Positions 20,719-30,129 of a stretch of 43,499 nucleotides of DNA are shown here, piece by piece (position 1 is the first letter of the stretch; every line of letters starts with the position of its first letter). The notes below the pieces were generated by a model. That model was not told the origin of the DNA. It was given only the letters and a program-made list of their open reading frames with translations, and ran no database searches. This stretch comes from Ministeria vibrans ATCC 50519 (taxonomy: Eukaryota; Opisthokonta; Filasterea), in assembly GCA_943704425.1 (NCBI GenBank), contig CALSCP010000364.1, positions 25,791-69,289 of the forward strand. The letters are read 5' to 3'. Made by a program: the position numbers and the translations under genes.

Positions 20719-22463
20719 CCCAGTGACGACATTCTGTGGTTCGTTTGCGCCTCCAAGTGCCGAGTGCGATACCACAATGAGCAGCAGAATGACTCCCATC
20801 CACAGTGACAGGTTCTGTGCCTCCGCATTGTCCTAAACCCCTTCTGGTCAGTGGCTGCATTACGGTACAAGTGTATGCAGACGCATATTCGTACCAGTTT
20901 ACCCGGACAGTGAAGGTTGCCAAAGGGCGCACTGAGAATGCCGCTCCAGACAAGATACGTCGCATACCTGAGAGACACATAAAAAAGAGACACAAAAAGG
21001 AAATGGAGGGCGAGAGAAAAGATGGACGAGAAAGAAGCAAGGGATAGTGTGTGTGTGTCATATCGAGATAAATCACTACGTGAGTCGGATTGAATCTTAC
21101 GCAGCAACAATGGATGACTGCAGAAGACCACTGTGCGGGTTGCGCTCTTGGATCGACGGACTGCCACACCAAAAGAATAAAAGTCAGAGACCTGTCTCTC
21201 TCTCAATCACATTCTTCCTCTCTCCCTACTTTCACTCTTGTCTTTTTTTCTTACTGTACGGAGAGAAATGAAACGATCAGCGCTATAATCATATTGAACG
21301 TCACAAAGAAAGTGTGTGCTTTGCACTCTGAAACAAAAGCGAAGATCAACCCGAATGTCACCTCATCGCGTTTCACTTACCCTTGCTTGTGGGAATGTAG
21401 AGCGTGATGGTGAGACCCATGGCAACCGAGTAGAAGAAAAGCATGGCGGTGATGAGACCACAGAACCAACGGCGTTCCTGGGTGTCTAAGGCGGCGGGGA
21501 AGAAAAAAGGAACAGCTCAGAGAGAGATAGAGAGAGGAGAAAGAAACAAAGTGATAGAGAAGAAAGAAGAAACAAAGAGATAGAGGAGAAAGAAATAAAG
21601 TGATAGAGGAGAAAGAAGAAACAAAGAGATAGAGGAGAAAGAAATAAAGTGATAGAGGAGAAAGAAATAAAGTGATAGAGGAGAAAGAGGAGAAAGAAAC
21701 AAAGTGATAGAAGAGAGAGAGGTGACAAGGCTGAACTGGATACCTTCGGCCTTGGCGACCCAGTCTTCGTTCCACGAATGTGCAAGGTCGACGAGCAAGA
21801 GCATTTCCGCAAGCATAAACACAATGGCACCAATGAGGGCGGGAATGTAAAAGTTGGCAATGGAGCGACCGTCGATGAAGAAGCACGCAATTATAATACC
21901 AATCTACGAAAGAGAAGTCAATTATCTGTCGCGGATGCTTCGCTCGCTCATCCCGCACCCACAGAAGAGCTTTCAGTAGCCAGCAGCCGTTGTGAATGAC
22001 GGCTCGCTTGTCGCGCGTACTCGTCACGCCAATCATCGCAATGGCCAGGATCGCATGGTAGATTGCCATCCCCGCCATCACCTTGTACACTGCAACCGTT
22101 CCGAAGCACGCAGCATCCGACGTTGGACAGTCGAATCCCACGCCGCTCGCCGCATGCGTCAGCGACTGTCGTATTTTCCTGCAGCGACGCAAAGTGCGGA
22201 GTGGGTGAGCGGCCGAGTTCATCTCCGCCCTTGCTTACTCCGTGTTGAGCACCCAGCCGGTGATGAGAGTCAACACAAACATGAGCCCGTAGATGGCGCG
22301 CGTGGCATACGACTGGCGGCACCGAAAGCATCTCGCAAAGCAGCAGCTGCGAAAGGGGAGTGGAATGGGAATTTACCAAAGCGATGCAATTGTCTTACCA
22401 CGCCGATCCCGCACAGCAAGCCGCTTCACCAATGCAGCACAAAGATGACGCGATAAGACCCAT
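20719..22463 (-). CDS. SERINC: SERINC (serine incorporator), N-terminal nine exons
   Basis: Exons 22463-22399, 22346-22239, 22178-21959, 21903-21744, 21485-21381, 21327-21255, 21160-21101, 20967-20895 and 20832-20719 give 326 codons in phase. The protein starts MGLIASSLCCIGEAACCAGS with the Cys-rich lead typical of the family. Then come SYATRAIYGLMFVLTLITGW, YKVMAGMAIYHAILAIAMIG, TSTRDKRAVIHNGCWLLKAL, LLLVDLAHSWNEDWVAKAE, NPHSGLLQSSIVAAYATYL and the segment WMGVILLLIVVSHSA. These match SERINC helices 1 to about 8. SERINC proteins are endomembrane and plasma-membrane carriers or lipid scramblases. The last donor (20718-20717) leads towards the gap. The remaining 101 residues, with the same phase-0 junction, lie at 3383-2953. 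Joined they make a normal 427-residue SERINC. Confidence 0.93.
21527..21725. repeat. Minisatellite of GATAGAGGAGAAAGAAATAAAGT-type units
   Basis: About eight imperfect tandem units of 23-26 bases fill the SERINC intron between exons 21903-21744 and 21485-21381. The units alternate AAATAAAGTGATAGAGG and AAACAAAGAGATAGAGG. Related single units occur in introns of four other genes here. Confidence 0.85.
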
Positions 22464-22913
22464 TCTACTATGCCGAGAGACCAGAGGGGGCAAACGAATA
22501 AAATTTGAATTATGTTAAATTTTTTAACATTTGAATGTTAAATTTTTTAACAAGTTGAAGAAGAAGACATTTCCAATTAAGTCACACGACAAAAAAAACG
22601 TTTGGATTTGAGTTTACTTTCTAGAAAAAAGTTTGGTCTTGAGCTTGACTCTCAAGATTGTGTCAAGAGTCAAGACTCAAGAAGATGGATATAATACAAT
22701 TATTTTGGAGATAATATATTTCAAGACTAGTTACTATACGTGTGAGTCACAGAGAAAAAAATAATTGAACTAATTCATTAGTTTACCCCTCTTCTACAAA
22801 TTAGAAAACACCTCCTTTCAATTTTTCTTGTACAAAAAGAGTATCGAAATCCTTTAAAAATTACAGACAGTTGGAGGTAGAAGAACATGTGGCGCCGGAA
22901 TGCGTGAAGGTAT
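22464..22913. promoter_or_regulatory. AT-rich spacer upstream of SERINC with inverted repeats
   Basis: 450 bases between the SERINC start and the carnitine acyltransferase stop. TGTTAAATTTTTTAAC occurs twice in tandem (about 22513-22528 and 22536-22551), each a 3-base-loop inverted repeat. At 22637-22652 and 22666-22682 two arms (TCTTGAGCTTGACTCT and AGAGTCAAGACTCAAGA) pair with one bulged base around a 13-base loop. Bases 22557-22578 repeat 6497-6518. I see no gene. These could be promoter or terminator structures or remnants of a small mobile element. Confidence 0.4.
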
Positions 22914-25632
22914 CTAGAGCTTGGCCTTGGCGGCAGCCTTTGCAGCAGCTTTCGCAGCTTTCGCGGCGGCCTTGTCGGCGGCCATTTTGGCCTCAACCTT
23001 GGCAATCTGGTCCCCCTTGACCTCGTGCATGAGCGAGTCGAGTTCGTCAAAGGCCGACGTGACGGCACTCCAGAACTTGTCTGGGTTGGCGCGAGTCGAG
23101 TCCTTCCATGTGCCAACGTACACAAGCGATACGTCGGGCAGCAGCGAGTAGGTCACAGCATAGCCGTCCTTGGCCATGGGCGCAAACACGCCGTACGATC
23201 GCGTAAAGCCAACCTATCATCAAAACAAACAAGAGAAGAAAAAAAGAGAAAGAAGAAGAATGAGTCATGTCTGCTCGTTGTTGATACAAAAGGTAAATAG
23301 GCACTTACGGGTGCGGCAAACATTTGCATATCATTGCCACCGCCAGACTTGGCAAAGCGAAGGTAATCTAAAAGACAAGACACAAAAAGAGGATCAGAGC
23401 GAGAAAAACAATGAAAAAAATAATATTATTATGGTTAGTTGACGGAAACAAAAGCTTACCGTCATGAGCAAAAAGCTCGGGAACGGACTGGCCAGTCTCG
23501 GCCTGGCGCTCCTCGGCCATGAGCTGGAGGCCCATGAGATGGCGGTCAATACCATGACCGAAGATGGCGGCGTCGTTGTACTCCTGATGCACACGCGACG
23601 CCTCCATGTACGCCTGTGCCTTGGCGGCGGCTGTCGCTGTCGGGTCGACCATTGTCTTGGTGAAATGCACGCTCTCGGGATTGACGGCGCGCACCAAGTC
23701 AGTGCGGCCGCGGTAGAAGCAGCGGTGGGTGGCGGTCTTGAGGGTCAGCACCGGCTTGTTGTACAGTCGGTAGAGAGCGAGCTGCAGTGCCAGCTGCAGG
23801 TGAACGTCCGGGTTGACGCCAAATGCCTTGGCCTTGTCGCGTCCAAAGCGATGATGCTCATTCATGTTGGTCGACACGCGCGCCAGATCCTTGTACTTGG
23901 CCTTGGCCAACTCAATGTGCGAGCGCACCATGTCGCTCTCAGGCAGGTCCAGCTGGCGCACACGTTGTCGTGCCAGCGCCACGCCCTCGGGCTGTGAAAA
24001 CTCGCGCGCCACCTCAGCCTCAATGGATGACAGCTCAGGAATGAGCTTTTGGGGTAGTTTAGCGGCGGCAATGGCCATGACGGCATCCCAGACTGCGCGG
24101 AGGTAAGGCACGCCCTCGGCAACGGTGTGGTCGGCGGCAAGGGCAGTCTGGCCGTCCTTGAAAACGGAAATCATGAACACCTTGTCAAACCACGTCGAGG
24201 TGGGGTCGCAATGAATGCTCTTTTCGGTGAGTTGATGAAAATCCTTGGGGGTTGTGTCGTCGAATGTAAGGCACGCAATGCTAGTTTCAATGTCCTTGAG
24301 AGCCGCCTCGGCGCCCAGATCGTCAATCATATGTTCGCGCACTGTCGCCCAAGTTGTGCGATCAAGAGAGGTGAGCGCCGCGTGTCCCGCGCCGACCCCG
24401 TCGAGCTTGGAGAGCTGCAGGACGGTGGAAAACGCGCGCGCGAGCTGCTGCTGCGAGTGAACCACGTTGTTCTCGTCGACGACATCGACGCGGTACGCAC
24501 GGCCCTTGACCAGCACCACAATGTGGCGCTGGTCCTCGTAGTGATCAATGCGGTCAAGCTCTTGACCCGGCACGCGGTACGACGACCAGCAACGCAGGTA
24601 CTGACGCATGCACATGGGTGCACGCGAGCCGTCGGGCTGACGCTGTGTGTCTTGGGGAACCTCGCCGCGCTGGACGGCACCGCGGAAATTGAGCATGCCG
24701 TGCAACAGCAGTGCGGCGTACGGCACCTGCATGCCCTCGGCGCTCGGCAAGATAGGGCGCAGGTCGAGCGGACAGGAGATGTTGACGTTGACTGAGGTTG
24801 GCTTGCGGTCACGCAAGTAGGCAAATTCCTCCCAGGCCTCGGCCATCCAGTTGCGCGAGACTGTGGCGCGATGCTCGAGACGGCGCTGCAGATCCCAGCC
24901 GGGACCCGACTTGGCACTCACATCGCCCAGAAAGTCCTTGACGAGCGCCTCGCGCTTGGCGTAGTCCTCGCTCGAGAGCAGCGGCTGCAACGAGCGAAGG
25001 TAGCGCGTGGTACTGACAAGCAGGTCGGGCACTGGCAGACGCGGCAGATGGCTCTCATACTTCTCGGGAACAACTGCGTCGGCGGGCTGCGGGAAGGGCG
25101 ACACGGCCGGCTCGACGTCGTGCTGGGCGAGGGGCGTCAGCGACTTGGTGGAGCTGGTCACTGTGCGGGCCATTCGACGGCTGAATCCGGTCTACAAACA
25201 TAGACACCCCTCGTCAGTCGCCTTGCCAACAGTCGCTTGCATTAACACCAAATGCACGAGGGACAATGCGGCGCAATCAAAGGAATACAAACTCAGTTGA
25301 AAGTCATCCAGAAAAAATTTTTTTTTTCTTCTGAAGGATGAAATGTATTTTGGTGAACCGTCGATTATTGCGAAAGAACGCGACGGATACGTATAGATTA
25401 GATGTATAACACACCCATGGAAGTAAAATGGGAAGAAACAGAGGTCGCACAATGACGAAAATCCCAATCATGTGTTGAGGGAGCGGGGTCCACGGGATTA
25501 CAGATTCTGGCGCTCCACGACTTGTGGAGAGCCCAACGGCGGTGCAAGACACCTCGGAACAGGGTTGGCATGGCTGTTTGCGCGCGACACTGGCTGATTT
25601 CCCGCTGCGTATGGCTGGGGTTGATGTTGCAT

Positions 25633-25668
<36 letters not shown>

Positions 25669-25745
25669 GATTGTTGGATTTTTTTTTGTAGTATCAAAAT
25701 CGCATAATTAGGTTCACTTACGAGTCCTTGGGCACGGGTAAGCAT
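22914..25745 (-). CDS. Carnitine O-acyltransferase (carnitine acetyltransferase-like), mitochondrial/peroxisomal
   Basis: Main exons 25191-23460, 23367-23309 and 23213-22914. An upstream mini-exon 25745-25722 starts MLTRAQGL and joins in phase 0 (donor GTAAGT, acceptor AG 25193-25192). This gives 704 residues, or 690 from the internal ATG at 25173. The enzyme transfers acyl groups between CoA and carnitine. Landmarks are the N-terminal LPRLPVPDLLVSTTRYLRSL, NVNISCPLDLRPILPSAEG, YAALLLHGML, the catalytic His in ALAADHTVAEGVPYLRAVWD, QLALQLALYRLYNKPV and the segment from THRCFYRGRTDLVRAV to GHGIDRHLMGLQLM. The first exon plus TGFSRRMARTVTSSTKSL makes a good mitochondrial presequence. The C-terminus is a Lys/Ala-rich tail ending AKL, a PTS1-type peroxisomal signal. 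The substrate chain length cannot be read with certainty. The gene lies between SERINC and the Treslin-like gene. Confidence 0.9.
25634..25667. repeat. Poly-T tract (34 T)
   Basis: Homopolymer within the 530-base first intron (25721-25192) of the carnitine acyltransferase gene. A second shorter T run follows at about 25679. Confidence 0.95.
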
Positions 25746-25951
25746 GAAGGGCAAGAAACGCGGTCAGAAAGATTCGCCGGTGAAAAAAAAAAGTAAAATT
25801 TAATTTATTTAAAAAAAAATCAATTTTCAACCAAAATGTTAAGCATCCTAAAAGTTAAAACCTAAAAGCTGACTCACAGACTTTGAACTTTCCATCGCCC
25901 TTCCATATAACATCAATGTCGCGATACAATAATACCAATATAATACATTGT

Positions 25952-28846
25952 CTACATGTGAAGCTTCCGTCGAGCTCGGGGAGGCGAGCCGGCTCGCTGG
26001 ACGGGCGGATCGATGGAGCGCACTGGACTCGAGTCGGAGTGGGCGAGACGGCGAGGACTACGACGCGTCGGCGAGGGAGACAGGCCGTGGCGCATGGTGT
26101 GAGCGAGTGCGGCACGTTGCATCTCCGGTGACTCGAGAACCCTTCTCACTGCAGTGGGAGCGGCGGCCGTGGATGACGAGCCTGCTGCCCCCATGGTGGC
26201 GGCGTCGAGGGGACGGCGAGGGCTGCGACGCAGCCGTTTCGCAACGGGCGTCTCCATCACAATCACCTTCTTCTTGGCCTTCTGCTTCACTTTGGCAGTC
26301 GAGGATACTGTTGCCGATGGCGTTGCAGCAGGTTTTCGCACCTTGGCTGCGGGGACGTGCCAGTCACCGGCCACACCCACCGATGCACTCGTCTTGGATT
26401 TGTGGGCACGGGCAGCCGCAGTCGAACCCATAGCGCCACTGACCTCCCAGCGAAGACTGGTCGAGCCACGGCGAGCGAGCTTGGACACAATGGCGGGCGG
26501 AGGGGCGGGCGCAGCACACTCCGCAGACTCAGTCGCCTTGTGCTTTGTCGTCTTCAACTTGGAATCGGATGCTCGCCTGGAGCGTCCAGCGGCCGACTTG
26601 AGTTCCTGTGCACGTTGTTGCTGACGCCGCAACAACAACGCAGACTGCGCCTGTTGCTGCATAAGCTCCCAACTGTTGCTCGCAAGAGCCGTGGTCGCTG
26701 CCGCAGCTGCAGCTGAGGGGTGAGTCTTCTTCTTCACGGGTGGTGACAGTGAGGCGAGTGCGTCTGAACCGGCACGGCGCTTGCGCTTGCGGGGCGACGT
26801 ACGTCGGGGGCAATCCACATCGGCACGCTCAAAAAGCGCCAAGGTTGCGCGGGGAAGCACAGGGTGAAAGTGGGGCCAGAGAGTGTCGATAAGAAAGCGC
26901 TCAAAGGAGAATGGCATTGGGGGGAGTGCAGATGTGTTGCCGATGTCTGCCGTCGAGAGATCCGCAGTCGGGATGGCGGTGGTGGTGGACGTGAGAGTGC
27001 TCGTCATCATACGTAGAATGTCAAGTTCTCCATACACGTCGCGCATGAGCCGCTCGGTTGCGTGAGGGTCGCCGACGTCGTCGTCGTCATGGTCATCGCT
27101 CGCATAGTCGTCAGCAAGGTCGCCCGTCGTGCGGCTGATCGCCAGAAGGCGCAATAGAGCCTGTGCGGCATGGTCGAGTTGCTTTGCTGCGGGCGGGAGA
27201 GTGCGGGTAGCGGTGCGAACGCGCAGTGGGCTAATGAGACGCGCAAGAGCAAGGCCTGGGTCGGTGTCGACACGCGCGAGTGTCTTGAGGACAACGTCGC
27301 TGAAGAAGAAACGCACAGTGTCGTGCGGTCCGCTCGCGCTGGGGCCCGACGGAGATATAAGAATTGATTCGTACAACGCATGGATGTGTGCGTAGGCGTC
27401 TTCGGGCGACAGGGGTGACTCGGGATGTGGGGTTGTCATCTGCACCGTCGCGTGAGTCGCCGTGTGTGTTGTGGCAATGGCTGTTGTATGATGTGTGATG
27501 GTGGTGTCTTGAAAAGCGGCAGTAGGATCGGCACGAAGTTGAGCGCGACATTGAAGAAGAATGGCTTGTGCGTTTGATGAGAGGGCAGGGCAACTGTCAT
27601 GAGGATGGTCGATGGTCGCACGCACGCCGCCCGAGAGGGCGCATGTGGCGCTGCTTAGCGACATAGCGGTCGCTGCCGAACGGTCGTTTGATTCGTCAGT
27701 GTCCAGCCGGGCCGACGACGTAACAATAAACACAAGGTGAGCGGCAGTCGTCAGAGGAATGAGAATGGCGCGAAGACGGTCGTTGACGAGCACCGACATG
27801 GTCGTCACAGGGACGCACGTTGTCGCAGGAGAATCCTGTACGCAAAGCCATGCTTTGGTGTGCGTCGCTTGTAGCGCATCGAGAGCGCACTGAATCGCAC
27901 CGGCAGCGTTGGCACAGCGCGATACAAGCTGGAGGCGCGATAGAACGGGCGTGCGCGTTGTAGTGGCAGCGAGAACAGCGAGTGTGATGGGCGTGATGGC
28001 GATTGAGGAGCGCGCCGCGACGGTTGCCGTGACCGTCTTGTGAGGAGCTACCACCTGCTGTAAGGGTACATTGCCACGACGACGGTGTGCGTGAGACGCC
28101 GACCGAGCATGTCCGGGCGGACACAAATGGTGTCTGGAAAAGAAAAAAGCCCCATAGAGAGCCTCCAGTGGGAGGGCGCTTGCAGATGCGACAAGCGCCT
28201 CCAGACGCACAACAGCGCCATCGAATGCGGCAACAATGTCGCTGGCTAGGGGACACGCACGGCGGCCCGAAGTGTCTACAACAAACCACGACACGCCGAG
28301 TCGCTCGTACTGGAGTGCGAGGCCGTTGTGCGCGAGAAACAGGCGGTCAAGTCGAGCGCGCGCCTCGTCCTCGCCCAGTGTCGCCTTGTCGCTCACAAAC
28401 GCCGAAAGAGTCGCCAGCGAATAAGGCCAGGCATCCGTGAAGAGTACAACAGCTCGCTGGCGCGGCCCCTGGAGAGGAGAGCCCAGGGATTTGGATTCGC
28501 AGGCGAGTGTTTGTTTGAGGAGTCGCGAGAGGCCGTCGGCGCGCGGTTCGACCGCCGCACTGGACGACGCCGAGACGGGATGCGACAAGGTTCGCTCGAG
28601 AGTCTCCCGGACTCGTTCGCCGTCGCCACACGGGTGCGCGTCGGCCCCCACCTGGTAGACTGGCGTGGTGAGCGGGACGGTGTCGGAGACGCGCAGGGCG
28701 TCAACGGAGCGCACAGAAAAGGCGGGAGATGACGACGCCGGTGCGATGCGCAGCTGCCAGTAGGCCACGAGGTTGACGGCAACAGGCACAATGGTGGCTA
28801 CTGGCGGCACTTGGCCTGACGGAGTGTCCACCAGAAAGTGGATCAT
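25952..28846 (-). CDS. TICRR: Treslin/TICRR-like DNA replication initiation factor (Sld3 relative)
   Basis: A single exon of 964 residues. The N-terminus MIHFLVDTPSG and the later VSWFVVDTSGRR resemble the N-terminal domain of Treslin. The middle segment resembles the Sld3/Treslin core, with MRDVYGELDILRMM and FERFLIDTLWPHFHPVLPRA followed by LFERAD. Next is a basic region with RTSPRKRKRRAGS and LSPPVKKK. Near the end are METPVAKRL (Thr866-Pro), LESPEMQRA and TRRSPRRLA (Ser930-Pro). These resemble the two CDK sites of vertebrate Treslin that bind TopBP1 BRCT repeats. Treslin helps load CDC45 and activate the MCM helicase in S phase. The ATG at 28846 follows a possible splice acceptor (TTTTAG at about 28857-28852), so a short upstream exon is possible. 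The assignment rests on remembered motif order. Without a profile search it could be another rapidly evolving nuclear protein. Confidence 0.55.
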   Translation of the reverse strand: MIHFLVDTPSGQVPPVATIVPVAVNLVAYWQLRIAPASSSPAFSVRSVDALRVSDTVPLTTPVYQVGADAHPCGDGERVRETLERTLSHPVSASSSAAVEPRADGLSRLLKQTLACESKSLGSPLQGPRQRAVVLFTDAWPYSLATLSAFVSDKATLGEDEARARLDRLFLAHNGLALQYERLGVSWFVVDTSGRRACPLASDIVAAFDGAVVRLEALVASASALPLEALYGAFFFSRHHLCPPGHARSASHAHRRRGNVPLQQVVAPHKTVTATVAARSSIAITPITLAVLAATTTRTPVLSRLQLVSRCANAAGAIQCALDALQATHTKAWLCVQDSPATTCVPVTTMSVLVNDRLRAILIPLTTAAHLVFIVTSSARLDTDESNDRSAATAMSLSSATCALSGGVRATIDHPHDSCPALSSNAQAILLQCRAQLRADPTAAFQDTTITHHTTAIATTHTATHATVQMTTPHPESPLSPEDAYAHIHALYESILISPSGPSASGPHDTVRFFFSDVVLKTLARVDTDPGLALARLISPLRVRTATRTLPPAAKQLDHAAQALLRLLAISRTTGDLADDYASDDHDDDDVGDPHATERLMRDVYGELDILRMMTSTLTSTTTAIPTADLSTADIGNTSALPPMPFSFERFLIDTLWPHFHPVLPRATLALFERADVDCPRRTSPRKRKRRAGSDALASLSPPVKKKTHPSAAAAAATTALASNSWELMQQQAQSALLLRRQQQRAQELKSAAGRSRRASDSKLKTTKHKATESAECAAPAPPPAIVSKLARRGSTSLRWEVSGAMGSTAAARAHKSKTSASVGVAGDWHVPAAKVRKPAATPSATVSSTAKVKQKAKKKVIVMETPVAKRLRRSPRRPLDAATMGAAGSSSTAAAPTAVRRVLESPEMQRAALAHTMRHGLSPSPTRRSPRRLAHSDSSPVRSIDPPVQRAGSPPRARRKLHM

Positions 28847-28950
28847 GGCATTCTAAAATATTGTGGTTATTATAATAATATTTTTTTCAATTTTATTCAT
28901 CTCGAGTTCTCGACATCTCGTTCAAACTCCATGATACGACGTCACCTAGC
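28847..28950. promoter_or_regulatory. Short bidirectional promoter, Treslin-like / membrane protein
   Basis: Only 104 bases separate divergent start codons at 28846 (minus) and 28951 (plus). The part next to the Treslin-like gene is AT-rich. Confidence 0.45.
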
Positions 28951-29767
28951 ATGAATCATCGTTTTCTTGGGCTTGCCATCCTCGTGTATGTTGTGTTCTG
29001 TCAACTCTACGATCTGCATCGGTACCCTTTTCGCGTTGTCGTTGCTCCTTCCTCTCAACGCTGGCAACTGCGTAGCCATGGTCCGACGGCATACTACAGT
29101 TACTTCTGGGTATGCACTGTGTCGATGCTCACCGCTGCGATGGGCCTCCTGATGAATTCCGAGACGTTGTTTGGTTCGGGCAAAGACACACACGTCTCGT
29201 CGCTTAACTCTTTGTGCCACATAGTGTCTGGCACCATTCTTGCAATACCTGGGCATGTGTGCTACCAGATTGACACTCTACTGTACTTGGCGGTGGGTGA
29301 GTTTCCGCTGAAACTAGCAATGGATGTGGCTGTAGGTAGGAAGGAAGTCGGTCTGCGACGCACTATCCGCACCTTCTCATGTCGTTGTGGTGCTGTAGAG
29401 CCCTCGATGGTCGGCTGGTTTGTCACTCTTCACCACTTTTGGTTTCTTCCGGTGTGTTTCTACGTGATGCTCCGTGGCCGTATGCGCGTCACGAAGCAAC
29501 ACACTCTACTCGCCTGTGCCATGATCAGTGTCCTGCGTGCCCTCACCAAGTAAAGCACCCAAAGAGGCATCCTTCTTCTTCTCTGTCTCTTCACCTACTC
29601 ACGCCACCGCGCCCCTCTTCCTGCCACACAGATTATATCTTCCATCCAAGATACGTGTGGGGCGTCGTGTGATGAGCATCAACATTAACATGGTCGGCGG
29701 CGTGAACGAACTTGTAAACGTGCCTATTCTCGGTGCGTCTCTCTTCACTCCCATTTCGGTATGTCTA

Positions 29768-29842
<75 letters not shown>

Positions 29843-30129
29843 ATTATTAGTTGATTTCTTTTCTTTGTCGCCTTTGATTCTCTCTCCTTTGATTCTTTTT
29901 TTACTTCTGTATCGTTTTGGTTTCTTTTCCCCTTCCTCTCTCGTGGGGATAGTATGGCAGAGTAAGGGTTGTTCGTTGTTCTTACGTAGTGCACTGATCT
30001 CTTTAGACGCTCAGTCCATTCACTTACCATATCGCATCCACCGGTGTCTACTGTGCCGTCGCCACCATTGCCTCTTTTCTTCTCAATGTTGCTCTCGCGC
30101 GACTGACTCCTCGACAGAAGAAGGTCTAG
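28951..30129 (+). CDS. Multi-pass membrane protein of unknown family
   Basis: Three exons (28951-29549, 29632-29758, 30007-30129) join in phase to 282 residues. The TAA directly after exon 1 belongs to the donor (AA|GTAAAG) and is spliced out. Likely membrane segments are residues 5-17 (FLGLAILVYVVFC), about 46-68 (YYSYFWVCTVSMLTAAMGLL), about 85-115 (SLCHIVSGTILAIPGHVCYQ then LLYLAVG), about 150-175 (WFVTLHHFWFLPVCFYVML) and a C-terminal one (STGVYCAVATIASFLLNVAL). The end is basic (RLTPRQKKV). The HHFWF motif resembles those of TLC or lipid-enzyme membrane proteins, but I do not recognise the family. The second intron contains 70 consecutive T. It is divergent from the Treslin-like gene. 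Confidence 0.65.
29770..29839. repeat. Poly-T tract (70 T)
   Basis: The longest homopolymer in the window, in the second intron of the membrane protein gene, starting 11 bases after its donor (29759-29760). Confidence 0.95.

Noticed and set aside
19608-21206. A 532-codon minus-strand Pro/Ser/His-rich frame across the N gap
   Set aside because: It runs antisense to the NB-ARC coding region, crosses unknown bases and joins SERINC introns and exons. Its length comes from the C-poor sense strand.
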